From positions 1-37,621 of the forward strand of contig JACZSH010000001.1 in assembly GCA_022574315.1 (NCBI GenBank): a stretch of DNA of 37,621 nt. Reading direction: 5' to 3'. A program made the translations under genes and the position numbers. This document shows, piece by piece, positions 8,513 to 17,049 of the stretch (position 1 is the first letter of the stretch; every line of letters begins with the position of its first letter). Under the pieces are notes generated by a model, which saw nothing but the letters and a program-made list of their open reading frames with translations, did no database searches and was not told the origin of the DNA. This DNA is from Chloroflexota bacterium (GTDB lineage: Bacteria > Chloroflexota > Dehalococcoidia > Dehalococcoidales > RBG-16-60-22).

Positions 8513-8541
8513 AGTATAAACCATAAAACCACTGAATACAA
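8513..8541 (-). promoter_or_regulatory. Predicted sigma-70 promoter of the heme/siroheme operon
   Basis: On the minus strand, TTGTAT (8541-8536) and TATACT (8518-8513) are separated by 17 bases. Transcription would begin near 8506, inside the phased repeats, leaving a leader of about 120 bases before the TTG start at 8386. An inverted pair GTAAAA/TTTTAC (8545-8564) lies just upstream. The rest of the gap 8387-8734 holds no open frame I can support. Confidence 0.45.
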
Positions 8542-8664
8542 TGGGTAAAAGTACTTATTTTTACTTATTTTTCTGTGTCCTAAAATAAACAGGGTGTTAA
8601 CGCTGGCAATGAGCCAATCGTCATTCATCTGGCAAAATTATTCCCGAAAGACAGGTAAAATAGC

Positions 8665-8693
8665 TTGACAACTTTTCTTATCGATGCTAAACT
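8665..8693 (+). promoter_or_regulatory. Predicted promoter of the Rrf2-cysteine operon
   Basis: A perfect TTGACA (8665-8670) is followed after 17 bases by TAAACT (8688-8693). Transcription would start near 8700. This falls downstream of an in-frame ATG at 8684, so that ATG cannot be used from this promoter, and it supports the TTG start of the Rrf2 gene at 8735. Confidence 0.6.
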
Positions 8694-8734
8694 GGACTAT
8701 TACCATAAACTTAGTCAACAATGGAGAACAGAAA

Positions 8735-9178
8735 TTGAAACTTTCTACCCGGGGACAGTACGGTACTCGTGCCCTTTTGGACTTGGCGCTGCACAGTGGT
8801 AACGGACCGGTACCTTTAAAAGATATTGCCTCCCGACAGGATATTTCGCTTCACTACCTGGAGCATTTGATTGGTCCTCTGGTAACCGCTGGTATCGTCG
8901 GCAGCACTCGTGGTGCCAAAGGTGGTATTCAACTGAATAAACACCCGCATGAAATAAAACTGAGTGAGGTAGTCCCGCTTCTGGAAGGCTCGCTTGCCCT
9001 GGTCGAATGCCTTAATAACCCGGCAAGCTGCCCGCGCTATGACCAGTGTGTTACTCGTGAAGTCTGGGACCGCATGAAGCAGGCTCTGGATGAGGTTCTT
9101 GAATCGACCACGCTGCAGGATTTGGTCGAGCGCCAGTTGAGTAAAGAGCAGTCGAAAAAGGAAATGTATTACATCTAA
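8735..9178 (+). CDS. Rrf2-family transcriptional regulator (IscR/CymR-like) with cysteine triad
   Basis: From a TTG start at 8735, with GGAGA 7-8 bases upstream, the protein has 147 residues and opens MKLSTRGQYGTRALLDLALH, the standard Rrf2 start. The frame is open to an ATG at 8684, but that lies inside the predicted promoter. The winged helix (about 1-65) contains PVPLKDIASRQDISLHYLEHLIGPLVTAGIV. Cysteines at about 92, 99 and 105 (ECLNNPASCPRYDQC) match the position of the Fe-S ligands of IscR, with one extra residue in the first gap. The protein may therefore sense Fe-S status or a sulfur metabolite. It heads the sulfur-assimilation operon, so regulation of cysteine synthesis in the style of CymR is likely by context, and autoregulation is possible. 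Confidence 0.88.
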   Translation: MKLSTRGQYGTRALLDLALHSGNGPVPLKDIASRQDISLHYLEHLIGPLVTAGIVGSTRGAKGGIQLNKHPHEIKLSEVVPLLEGSLALVECLNNPASCPRYDQCVTREVWDRMKQALDEVLESTTLQDLVERQLSKEQSKKEMYYI

Positions 9179-9225
9179 ATATCATCGGCCACTTCGGCTC
9201 AAACCAGCACAAGGAAACCGAGAAT

Positions 9226-10242
9226 ATGATAGACAGGTATTCAAGGCAGGTCCTCTTTCGCGAAATAGGTAAAGAAGGCCAAAAAAAACTGGGCGAAAGC
9301 AGTATCGTCATCATCGGCTGCGGCGCGCTGGGGGGCATAATCGCTACTTCCCTGGTCCGTGCCGGTATCGGTAAAGTAAAGATTATTGACCGGGACTTCG
9401 TTGAATACCATAATCTGCACCGCCAGATTGTCTTCGATGAAGAGGATGTTAAAAGCCAGACGCCCAAGGCCGTCGCCGCCGAGCGCTACCTGAAAAAAGT
9501 GAACTCCACCATTGATATCGAAGGCGTGGTCGCTGACGTGAACTACTCCAACGTTGAAGACCTTGTGCGGGGCGCTGATTTAATCCTGGACGGATTGGAC
9601 AATCCGGAGACCCGCTTTACCCTTAATGACGCTGCCGTAAAACTGAAAATCCCGTGGATTTATGGGGCCGCTGTGGCCGCTTCGGGAATGACCATGAATA
9701 TTATCCCCGGCGAAACTCCCTGCTTCCGCTGTGTCTTCCCCTCTCCCCCGCCGGCCGGTATTATCCCCACCTGTGATACGGCCGGAGTCGTCGGGGCCGC
9801 TCCTTTCATCATCGGCTCCCTGCAGTCCGCGGAAGCCATAAAAATACTGGTCGGCGCCCGGCAAGTAAGCCGTGAAGTCGTCGTTATTGACGTTTGGGAA
9901 GGTACTTTTGACCGCTTTAAAGTTGAATCACGCCCGGACTGCCCCGCCTGCCAGGGTAATTATGAGTTTTTACAGGTGCAGTTAGGCATCAGGACTACCC
10001 TGCTCTGCGGGCAAAATTCCGTGCAGGTCATCGACCCTAAAATGACCGGCTTATCGTTGGAGAAAATGGCTGCGCAGCTTGAACGGCGCGGCAAAGTTAC
10101 CTGTATCGAGTCCACGTTGCACTTTAACGTGGACGCTAATGAAATGGTCATTTTCCCTGACGGACGCGTCATCCTGAAAAACAGCCTCGATGAGTCGCTG
10201 GCCCGGGAACTGTACGTCAGATACATAGATAATCAGCAGTAG
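9226..10242 (+). CDS. ThiF/MoeB/HesA-type adenylyltransferase (E1-like sulfur-carrier activating enzyme)
   Basis: The 338-residue protein starts YSRQVLFREIGKEGQKKL and has the nucleotide loop VIIGCGALGG (about 28-37), IDRDFVEYHNLHRQ and DGLDNPETRFTLND, all E1-like hallmarks. Zinc ligands are the pairs CFRC (166, 169) and CPAC (239, 242); a cysteine at 183 (IPTCDTAG) is at the position of the ThiF active cysteine. A C-terminal extension of about 90 residues (LLCGQNSVQVIDPKM...) follows. Such enzymes adenylate the C-terminal glycine of ubiquitin-like sulfur carriers (ThiS, MoaD, CysO, HcyS). No carrier gene is visible in the window. Its place between the regulator and cysK suggests a role in delivering sulfur to cysteine or homocysteine rather than in thiamine or molybdopterin synthesis. 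Confidence 0.88.
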   Translation: MIDRYSRQVLFREIGKEGQKKLGESSIVIIGCGALGGIIATSLVRAGIGKVKIIDRDFVEYHNLHRQIVFDEEDVKSQTPKAVAAERYLKKVNSTIDIEGVVADVNYSNVEDLVRGADLILDGLDNPETRFTLNDAAVKLKIPWIYGAAVAASGMTMNIIPGETPCFRCVFPSPPPAGIIPTCDTAGVVGAAPFIIGSLQSAEAIKILVGARQVSREVVVIDVWEGTFDRFKVESRPDCPACQGNYEFLQVQLGIRTTLLCGQNSVQVIDPKMTGLSLEKMAAQLERRGKVTCIESTLHFNVDANEMVIFPDGRVILKNSLDESLARELYVRYIDNQQ

Positions 10243-10274
10243 TATTTAAGATAGCCTAAAGGAGAGAAGAATAA

Positions 10275-11267
10275 ATGTCGGACAACACCTCAAAAGTGGA
10301 GAAACTAAAATTCCATACCATAGAGATTCCGAAACTGACCAGGGGAATCGCCAAAGACTCCACGGAGCTCATCGGTAATACGCCTCTGGTACAGCTGAAC
10401 CGGATTACGGAAGGAGCGCAGGCTAGAGTTGTCGCCAAGCTGGAATCATTCAATCCCACTAGCAATGTGAAAGACCGCATTGGGGTGGCCATGATTGTCG
10501 ATGCCGAATCGAAAGGACTTATCAATAAAAATACCGTCATCGTCGAACCCACCAGTGGTAATACCGGCATCGCTCTGGCGTTCGTCTGCGCCGCTCGCGG
10601 TTACCGTCTTATCCTTACTATGCCGGACACGATGTCGGTGGAACGCCGCCAGCTGCTCTCCTTCTTCGGCGCCGAGCTGGTGCTGACTCCGGGTGCGGAA
10701 GGGATGCCCGGCGCCATCCGGAAAGCGGAACAGCTGGTTGCGGAAAACCCCGATTATTTCCTGCCGCAGCAGTTTAAGAATCCGTCTAATCCTGAAGTGC
10801 ACCGCGTGACCACTGCTGAGGAAATCTGGAGGGACACGGACGGTCAAGTGGATATCCTGGTCTCCGGCGTTGGTACTGGCGGCACGATTACCGGTGTTTC
10901 TGAGGTAATCAAACCGAGAAAACCGTCTTTTAAGGCTATCGCTGTTGAGCCGGTGGATTCGCCGGTCCTCTCCGGCGGCAAACCCGGCCCCCATAAGATT
11001 CAGGGGATCGGCGCCGGCTTTGTCCCCGACGTATTGAATACCAGTGTCATCGACGAGATTATCAAGGTCACCAATGAAGATGCCGGTGAAATAACACGGA
11101 GACTGGCCAGAGAGGAAGGTATCCTGGCCGGCATTTCTTCCGGAGCCGCCGTCTGGGCGGCCATCGAGGTGGCGAAGAGGCCGGAAAACAAGGGCAAGCT
11201 TATCGTGGTGGTCTTACCGGATACCGGGGAGCGCTACCTGTCTACCTGGCTCTTCCAGTCCACGTAG
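10275..11267 (+). CDS. cysK: Cysteine synthase (O-acetylserine sulfhydrylase)
   Basis: This 330-residue fold-type II PLP enzyme shows ELIGNTPLVQLNRI, the PLP lysine at K66 in NPTSNVKDRIG, the substrate loop PTSGNTGIALAF and the phosphate-binding GVGTGGTITG. It forms cysteine from O-acetylserine (or a related activated serine) and sulfide. A good ribosome site (AAAGGAGAG) lies 8-10 bases ahead of the ATG. An N-terminal extension of about 25 residues before the usual start is present. The sulfide would come from the sulfite reductase encoded next. A second, different PLP enzyme with a carrier domain follows three genes later, so the two may use different sulfur sources. Confidence 0.93.
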   Translation: MSDNTSKVEKLKFHTIEIPKLTRGIAKDSTELIGNTPLVQLNRITEGAQARVVAKLESFNPTSNVKDRIGVAMIVDAESKGLINKNTVIVEPTSGNTGIALAFVCAARGYRLILTMPDTMSVERRQLLSFFGAELVLTPGAEGMPGAIRKAEQLVAENPDYFLPQQFKNPSNPEVHRVTTAEEIWRDTDGQVDILVSGVGTGGTITGVSEVIKPRKPSFKAIAVEPVDSPVLSGGKPGPHKIQGIGAGFVPDVLNTSVIDEIIKVTNEDAGEITRRLAREEGILAGISSGAAVWAAIEVAKRPENKGKLIVVVLPDTGERYLSTWLFQST

Positions 11268-11274
11268 CACCGAA

Positions 11275-11286
11275 GGTAACGTTACC
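11275..11286. promoter_or_regulatory. Perfect 12-bp palindrome between cysK and the sulfite reductase gene
   Basis: GGTAACGTTACC reads the same on both strands. It lies eight bases after the cysK stop. It could be an operator half-turn pair or a small processing hairpin; no poly-T follows, so it is not a classical terminator. Confidence 0.3.
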
Positions 11287-11330
11287 GTAAAGCATAAGTA
11301 TCTGAAAGCTTTTAAGAGAAGGGATTAAAG

Positions 11331-12287
11331 ATGGATCAAGAATTGGGAAAAGAAGCTCGCCGACTGAAAATGGACTTTGCCGAGCTCAAGAGCGGCGGAT
11401 TTATCAAGCAGACCCAGAAAGACCTCTTTACCGTCCGGCTGCGCTGCCCGGCGGGGAAATTAACATCCCGGCAGTTGCATAAAGCCGCCGAGCTTGCTGA
11501 AAAATACGGCCGTGGGGAGTTGCATAATTCCTTTCGGCAGTCAATAGAAATCCCTTATGTTCACCACCAGCACTTTGAGGCTATCGCTGCCGAGCTGAAA
11601 GAAATCGGTTGGTCGATTGCCTCTTGCGGTCCTCGCGTCAGGGTACCCATCGCCTGTGCCGGCTGTACCTGGAACCCCAATGGCCTCATGGATACTCAGA
11701 CCATGTGTCTGGAGGTGGACAAACGCTATTTCGGGACTGCCACCGGCCACCACAAATTTAAAATCTCCTTTTCCGGCTGTCCGATTGATTGTGCCCGGAC
11801 CAGGGAGGCGGATTTGGGTTTTCAGGGAATAGTTGAGCCGGGATTAGTCGAGGAACTGTGTAACGCGTGCGAAATCTGTGTCGTTACCTGCCAGGAAAAT
11901 GCCCTTGTCATGGTTAACGACCTTCCGGTAAGAGACCTGAGCAAATGCAATCACTGCGGCGACTGTATCAAAGTCTGCCCGGTAGATGCCATGATAGCCA
12001 AGAGGAAGGGATGGCTCGGCCGGGTAGGCGGCAAGCACGGGAAACACCCCCTTTACTCCTATGAGATAGCCCAGTTTGTCTCCGACGAACAGTGCTATCC
12101 GCTTATCGAGAAGACCCTGGAATGGTACCAGGCTAACGGTCAGGGCAGGGAGAGAATCGGGGCGGTGATTGCCCGCTTTGGATTACCCCGCTATCTTGAG
12201 GAGGTGGTAAGACCGCTGGGTCTGGAAATAATTGACCGGGCAGAAGATAGAAGAAAGTTCTGGGCGGGAGGCAACGTTTATTCATAG
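11331..12287 (+). CDS. Siroheme sulfite reductase with internal 2[4Fe-4S] ferredoxin domain
   Basis: The 318-residue protein has the nitrite/sulfite reductase half-domain (KQTQKDLFTVRLRCPAGKLTSRQLHKAAELAEKYG), a siroheme/Fe-S region with cysteines 109 and 112 (ACAGCTWNPNG) and the pair C150/C154 in SFSGCPIDCARTREAD, then an inserted ferredoxin domain with CNACEICVVTC (177-187) and CNHCGDCIKVCP (206-216), and a C-terminal remainder of the reductase fold. It would reduce sulfite to sulfide with six electrons supplied through the built-in clusters. The compact single-chain form resembles AsrC and the small reductases of anaerobes. Position between cysK and APS reductase points to an assimilatory role. 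Nitrite reduction cannot be excluded from sequence alone. Confidence 0.88.
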   Translation: MDQELGKEARRLKMDFAELKSGGFIKQTQKDLFTVRLRCPAGKLTSRQLHKAAELAEKYGRGELHNSFRQSIEIPYVHHQHFEAIAAELKEIGWSIASCGPRVRVPIACAGCTWNPNGLMDTQTMCLEVDKRYFGTATGHHKFKISFSGCPIDCARTREADLGFQGIVEPGLVEELCNACEICVVTCQENALVMVNDLPVRDLSKCNHCGDCIKVCPVDAMIAKRKGWLGRVGGKHGKHPLYSYEIAQFVSDEQCYPLIEKTLEWYQANGQGRERIGAVIARFGLPRYLEEVVRPLGLEIIDRAEDRRKFWAGGNVYS

Positions 12288-12339
12288 CCTCACCCGGGGC
12301 GGTAACCCTTGACGTTGATAGAATTGAAGGAGTTGACTT

Positions 12340-13065
12340 ATGGATGACAAAATAGAACACGCCAAAGAACTGGTGGCCGAAGCGATAAGAAATTATCCCC
12401 GGATAGCCGTGGCTTGCTCCTTTGGCAAAGACAGCATGGTGGTCGTTCACATCGCCCGGGAGGTTGACCCGGACATCAAGATATTCGCCGTCATGACTCA
12501 GTACAAACCGGTCGAAACCTACGAATACCTCAAACTGATGAATAAAAAAATGAACCTGAACACCACCGTGTACATGGTGGCGGAAAGTGTTCCGGAAATT
12601 CTTCAGGACGACTCTATTGACATGGTGCTGTTGCCCCCCGGGGAGTTTAATCGGAAGTCCGCTCAGATTGAGGCAGTGTCGGGCAAAAAAATCTACATCT
12701 CGGACCCGGACGAATGCTGCCGATTGCTCAAGGTGGACCCCATCCGGGCTGCCGTCAGCGAGTTGGATGCCTGGATCTGCGGACTGAGAAATACCGAAGG
12801 CCGCACCAGGGTAGATTATCAGGAAGTGGAGCTTAAAGGCGGTCTCTTCAAAGTAAACCCGATTCTCACCTTCACCGAGGCCGAGATATGGCGGTACATG
12901 TCTGCCCACGGTATTGAGCCCCATCCCTGGTACGGATTGGGGTACCGCTCTCTGGGCTGCGCCCCCTGCTCGCATCCCGGCGGAGAGCATGAGCGGGACG
13001 GCCGCTGGCAGAATACCAGTAAATGTGGAGGAGAGTGTGGCATTCACACTCAAAACTTGAAGTGA
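12340..13065 (+). CDS. cysH: Adenylylsulfate (APS) reductase, assimilatory, Fe-S type
   Basis: The 241-residue protein belongs to the PAPS/APS reductase family of the PP-loop superfamily: VACSFGKDSMVVVHIA is the nucleotide loop. The paired cysteines C126-C127 (PDECCRLLKVDP) and C207/C210 (LGCAPCS) are the four ligands of the 4Fe-4S cluster that marks APS reductases, and the C-terminal ECGIHT supplies the catalytic cysteine (C233). It reduces APS to sulfite and AMP using a thiol donor, feeding the sulfite reductase gene just upstream. ATP sulfurylase and a sulfate transporter are not in the window. A GAAGGAG site precedes the ATG. Confidence 0.92.
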   Translation: MDDKIEHAKELVAEAIRNYPRIAVACSFGKDSMVVVHIAREVDPDIKIFAVMTQYKPVETYEYLKLMNKKMNLNTTVYMVAESVPEILQDDSIDMVLLPPGEFNRKSAQIEAVSGKKIYISDPDECCRLLKVDPIRAAVSELDAWICGLRNTEGRTRVDYQEVELKGGLFKVNPILTFTEAEIWRYMSAHGIEPHPWYGLGYRSLGCAPCSHPGGEHERDGRWQNTSKCGGECGIHTQNLK

Positions 13066-14276
13066 ACAAAGACAGATTACATAATAATAGACCGTCGGCT
13101 GCCCGGCCGGACCACCGGTTAAGGGTTTACGATGATATCACTCAGCTTATCGCCAGTCCGGAGAACCCGACGCCGCTGGTCAGGTTAAACGTGGTCAACT
13201 CGAATAAATCCTTCCAGATTTACCTCAAGCTGGAAAGATACAATCCCTTCGGTTCCATTAAAGACCGGATTGCTTACCCGATGCTGATGGCGTTATCGAG
13301 AGGCGACCGCACGGTGATTGAGCCTTCCTCGGGCAATACCGGTATTGCTCTTACCTGTGTGGCTAATGCCCTGGGGATACCGGTTGAGATTGTCGTCCCG
13401 GAGAAAATCCCGGAAGAAAAAAAGATAATGCTGAGGTTTTTGGGCGCCAAACTGACCGAGGCCGATGATGCCCTCTGCCCTCTGTATCCCACCGAGGGTG
13501 CCCGGGGTGTCGTCAACGCCCTGATAAAAAGCCCCGCCACGCGGGACAGCTATATCAGCCCCAACCAGTACGAGAATGAGCTTAATGTTCAGGCTCACTA
13601 CCGTACCACCGGGCCGGAAATATGGCAGCAGACACAGGGTAAGCTCAACTATTTCTTTGCCGGCTTTGGCACCTGCGGCACCATCACCGGTGTCGGCCGC
13701 TACCTCAAAGAGCAAAATCCGGCCATCAAGATAATCGGTGTGGAACCGGCCGCCGCCGACCATAAATTACCCGGCATGAAGCGGATTTCTGACCTGAGTG
13801 AAGAATTCGTGCCGACTATTCTGGACCGGTCGGTAATCGACGATACCATTGCGGTCACCGACGAAAGCGCTTACCGCACCGCCCTGGAACTGGCACGGAA
13901 AGAAGGTATTCCCGTCGGGCCCACCACGGGCGCCATCCTTTCCGCCGCCCTCCGCTATACCGGCTCCGCGTCAGGCCTGGCGGTGGTCATCTCTCCGGAC
14001 GACGCCTTCAAATATACCAGCTTCTACAAAGACATCCTGGAAACCAGTACCCGGGTAGTTGAAGAAGAGTATGATTTATGTGACCTGGTCTGTCCCGTTT
14101 CGAAAATGAGGGCGGCCGAAATTATCGATAACCTGGACGAGGGAGAAACCGTCAGTATCATACTGGGTGATACGGAAACACTGAAAAGTGTGGCTCAGGA
14201 GTTAAAAGCCAGGGGTATCAGACCGGAATTTGAGCGCCGGGATGGAAACAAGTTTGTCCTGACGGTTACCCGCTAA
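13062..14276 (+). CDS. Cysteine synthase-like PLP enzyme fused to a C-terminal TusA-type sulfur-carrier domain
   Basis: From a GTG (13062) overlapping the cysH stop as GTGA, the protein has 404 residues; the frame is also open to an ATG at 13023, and the start is uncertain. Residues about 20-315 are a fold-type II PLP enzyme: NPTPLVRLN, the PLP lysine in YNPFGSIKDR, PSSGNTGIAL, FGTCGTITGVGRY and GPTTGAILSA. Residues about 335-404 read LCDLVCPVSKMRAAEIIDN, then LGDTETLKSVAQELKARG, matching TusA/SirA proteins whose CPxx cysteine (C344 here) carries a persulfide. The fusion suggests that sulfur is handed from the protein-bound persulfide to an activated serine or homoserine held by the PLP domain. 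Family and fusion are seen; the reaction is inferred. Confidence 0.85.
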   Translation: MNKDRLHNNRPSAARPDHRLRVYDDITQLIASPENPTPLVRLNVVNSNKSFQIYLKLERYNPFGSIKDRIAYPMLMALSRGDRTVIEPSSGNTGIALTCVANALGIPVEIVVPEKIPEEKKIMLRFLGAKLTEADDALCPLYPTEGARGVVNALIKSPATRDSYISPNQYENELNVQAHYRTTGPEIWQQTQGKLNYFFAGFGTCGTITGVGRYLKEQNPAIKIIGVEPAAADHKLPGMKRISDLSEEFVPTILDRSVIDDTIAVTDESAYRTALELARKEGIPVGPTTGAILSAALRYTGSASGLAVVISPDDAFKYTSFYKDILETSTRVVEEEYDLCDLVCPVSKMRAAEIIDNLDEGETVSIILGDTETLKSVAQELKARGIRPEFERRDGNKFVLTVTR

Positions 14277-14327
14277 TCGCGCTTGATGGATGGCTAAAAG
14301 ACTGGCTTGAAAGGTGGATAACAAACG

Positions 14328-14561
14328 ATGGTTCAACTCGAAAGCCGCCGGAGAAGCATTGTTAAAGCGCTGACGTGGCGAATTTTTGCTACTTTTGTTA
14401 CAATGTCAGTTGTCTACGTCTTTACCCGGGAGCTGGTATTGTCGGCGGGTATCGGCCTTGCCGACACCACCATAAAAATATTCTTTTATTACTCACACGA
14501 AAGGCTCTGGGAAAGAATTCAGTTCGGCCGAAAGAAAGTAAAAGAAGACTATACGATATAA
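14328..14561 (+). CDS. DUF2061 small membrane protein
   Basis: This 77-residue protein opens SRRRSIVKALTWRIFATFVTMSVVYVFTRE and ends FFYYSHERLWERIQFGR, the pattern of the DUF2061 family. Two membrane-spanning helices are likely (about 14-34 and 38-54). Members often sit beside sulfate activation and reduction genes, but their role is unknown; sulfate or sulfite handling at the membrane is a guess from neighbours. Its place inside the cysteine/methionine operon here agrees with that association. Confidence 0.85.
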   Translation: MVQLESRRRSIVKALTWRIFATFVTMSVVYVFTRELVLSAGIGLADTTIKIFFYYSHERLWERIQFGRKKVKEDYTI

Positions 14562-14615
14562 TATCCTTCATACATCATTATATCATCGCTTGATTAATCA
14601 GTGAGGAGAGAGAAT

Positions 14616-15758
14616 ATGGAATTTGAGACGCTGGCCATCCACGCCGGGGAAAGGCCGGATAAAACTTATGGCGCCGTCGCCGTGCCCATCTACCAGACGT
14701 CAACTTTTGCCTTCGAAGACATCGGTAAGACCCGCGGTTTTGATTACTCACGTACCGGTAACCCCACCCGGAAGATACTGGAAGATACCATTGCCAGCCT
14801 CGAAGGAGGGAAGGCGGCCTTCGCCTTCGCCACCGGTATGGCCGCGGAAACGACCGTTATTCATCTGCTCAGCGCCGGTGACCACGTCGTCACCGGTGAC
14901 GATATCTACGGCGGCACCTACCGGCTCTTCCAGGACGTGATGACTCGTTTCGGAGTTGAATTTACTTTCGTGCGCATGGACAGCCGCCGCAATATTGAAG
15001 CCGCCATTCGACCTAACACCCGGCTGCTGTGGCTGGAGACGCCCTCTAACCCGCTGCTGAATATCGTTGACCTTGAGATGGCCGTGGACGTAGCTAAAAA
15101 ACATAACCTGTTGACGGCCATTGATAACACCTTTGCCTCTCCCTATTTCTTGAAACCCATTGAATTTGGCATTGACCTCGTCGTCCATTCCACGACCAAG
15201 TACCTCAACGGTCACTGTGATGTACTCGGCGGCGCCGTGGTCACCACCACCGATAACCTGACGGAAAGAGTCCATTTCCTCCTCAATGCGATGGGTACGC
15301 CGGCCTCCCCCTTCGATTCTTGGCTGGTGCTGCGCGGGATTGAAACGCTGCCCATAAGGATGGAACGTCATCAGGCAAATGCCTTTGCCGTGGCTGATTT
15401 CCTGGGCGGACATCCCGCCGTAAAAAAAGTATATTTCCCGGGACTTGAATCACACCCCGGCCACGATATCGCCCGGCGGCAGATGAAAGGGTTCGGCGGT
15501 ATGGTGTCCTTCGAAATAAACGGTGGCGAAAAAGAGACCAATACCTTCCTCAGAAGCATCAAGCTGTTCGTCCTCGCCGAATCACTCGGTGGTGCCGCTT
15601 CTCTCTGTGCCCACCCGGCCACCATGACCCACGCTTCCATGCCGGAAGAGCATCGTCGGAAAGTGGGTATTACCACTGAACTGGTCCGGCTGTCTATAGG
15701 CCTGGAAAACCCCGGGGATTTGATTGAAGACTTAAAACAGGCGCTGGAGTCTAGCTAA
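14616..15758 (+). CDS. Trans-sulfuration PLP enzyme (cystathionine gamma-synthase / gamma-lyase / O-acetylhomoserine sulfhydrylase family)
   Basis: The ATG at 14616 has GAGGAG seven bases upstream and is preferred to the in-frame GTG at 14601, which lies within that ribosome site. The 380-residue protein shows FDYSRTGNPTRKILEDTIASLEGG, FATGMAAE, LLWLETPSNPLL and AIDNTFASPYFLKPI, with the PLP lysine K195 in HSTTKYLNGHCDVLGG. The C-terminus has LAESLGGAASLCAHPATMTHASM. The family covers several sulfur reactions between cysteine and homocysteine, and sequence alone does not settle direction. Next to threonine synthase, which competes for O-phosphohomoserine, a role in making homocysteine or in interconversion with cysteine is plausible. 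Confidence 0.9.
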   Translation: MEFETLAIHAGERPDKTYGAVAVPIYQTSTFAFEDIGKTRGFDYSRTGNPTRKILEDTIASLEGGKAAFAFATGMAAETTVIHLLSAGDHVVTGDDIYGGTYRLFQDVMTRFGVEFTFVRMDSRRNIEAAIRPNTRLLWLETPSNPLLNIVDLEMAVDVAKKHNLLTAIDNTFASPYFLKPIEFGIDLVVHSTTKYLNGHCDVLGGAVVTTTDNLTERVHFLLNAMGTPASPFDSWLVLRGIETLPIRMERHQANAFAVADFLGGHPAVKKVYFPGLESHPGHDIARRQMKGFGGMVSFEINGGEKETNTFLRSIKLFVLAESLGGAASLCAHPATMTHASMPEEHRRKVGITTELVRLSIGLENPGDLIEDLKQALESS

Positions 15759-15768
15759 GGAGCGGGAT

Positions 15769-16992
15769 ATGTCTTATGCCAGAGCTTTACGTTGCCGAAA
15801 ATGCGGGCAGGAATACCCCCTCCAACCCCGTAGCAAATGTGATTTTTGCCTCAGTCCCCTTGAAGTCACTTATGACTACCAGGCCATGGCGGGCGTGGTA
15901 AGTCGTCAGAAAATTGAGTCCGGTTTAAAGAGCATGTGGCGCTATCGTGACCTGCTGCCGACGGAAGAAGCCGAGGTCGACGTGGGCACTGGTTTCACCC
16001 CTTTGATTAAAGCGGACAACCTGGGACGGGAGCTGGGACTGGACCGCCTGTATATCAAGAATGATTGCCTCAATCCCACCTATTCCTTCAAAGACAGGCC
16101 GGTCTCGGTGGCGGCTACCAAGGCGCGGGAATTCGGCTTTGATACCCTGGCCTGCGCCTCCACGGGGAACCTGGCCGCCAGTGTTGCCGCCCATGCTGCC
16201 AAGGCGGGTATGAAAGCCTACGTCTTTGTCCCCTCCAATGTGGAACAGGGCAAGCTGGTCGGCATCGCCATCTATAACCCGGTCCTGGTGCAGGTAGAAG
16301 GCAGCTATGACGATGTGAACCGCCTCTGCTCGGTAGTGGCCCAGAAATATAACTGGGGATTCATCAACGTTAACCTCAGGCCCTATTACGCCGAAGGCAG
16401 CAAGACGCTCGGTTTCGAAGTCGCCGAGCAGCTGGGATGGCGGGCACCCGATTGTGTCATTGCGCCCACTGCCTCGGGACTCATGTTTACCCGTATCTGG
16501 AAAGGGCTGGATGAACTGGCCATGCTCGGCTTGATTGAGCCGATAAATACCCACATGTTCCTGGCTCAGGCGGCGGGTAGTGCCCCCATTGCCAACGCCT
16601 TTGCTGCCGGCACCCTGCACGTGCATCCGGTGAAACCGGACACGATTGCCACTTCCATCGCCATCGGTAACCCGGCGGACGGTTATTACGCGCTCCAGGT
16701 AGCCAGGCAATCCGACGGTGGGGCCTGTACTGTTACCGACGAGGAAACCATCGCGGCCATGAAATTACTCGCCCAGACGGAAGGTATTTTCGCCGAGGCG
16801 GTTGGCGGCGTGGTCATCGGAGCTTTGAAAAAAATGACTGCCGCCGGAATGCTCAAGAAGGACGACCTGACGGTTGCTTTTATCACCGGTGCCGGCCCCA
16901 GAACTCAGGAAATCGTGTCTGACGTGGTACAGCCGCTAACCATAAAAGCGAATATGGAATCCCTTGAAGAGGCGCTTGGCGTGATCGCCTGA
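15769..16992 (+). CDS. thrC: Threonine synthase
   Basis: The 407-residue protein has an N-terminal zinc-ribbon-like part (LRCRKCGQEYPLQPRSKCDFC) and a fold-type II PLP domain with the lysine K108 in NPTYSFKDRPVSVA, the loop CASTGNLAASVAAHAAKAGM and the VIAPTASGLMFTRIWKG stretch. It converts O-phosphohomoserine to threonine. The gene begins 10 bases after the trans-sulfuration enzyme and has an AAGGAGCGGG ribosome site. Its presence in a sulfur operon makes sense because threonine and methionine branch from the same phosphohomoserine pool. Confidence 0.92.
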   Translation: MSYARALRCRKCGQEYPLQPRSKCDFCLSPLEVTYDYQAMAGVVSRQKIESGLKSMWRYRDLLPTEEAEVDVGTGFTPLIKADNLGRELGLDRLYIKNDCLNPTYSFKDRPVSVAATKAREFGFDTLACASTGNLAASVAAHAAKAGMKAYVFVPSNVEQGKLVGIAIYNPVLVQVEGSYDDVNRLCSVVAQKYNWGFINVNLRPYYAEGSKTLGFEVAEQLGWRAPDCVIAPTASGLMFTRIWKGLDELAMLGLIEPINTHMFLAQAAGSAPIANAFAAGTLHVHPVKPDTIATSIAIGNPADGYYALQVARQSDGGACTVTDEETIAAMKLLAQTEGIFAEAVGGVVIGALKKMTAAGMLKKDDLTVAFITGAGPRTQEIVSDVVQPLTIKANMESLEEALGVIA

Positions 16993-17049
16993 GATTAACA
17001 GATTATCCTCGACGACGCGTTGTACTATGAAAAGACAGGGAGGGATAAG

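Noticed and set aside
8684..8734. ATG at 8684 as the start of the Rrf2 gene
   Set aside because: It lies inside the predicted promoter, adds 17 residues not found in the family, and the TTG at 8735 has a proper ribosome site.
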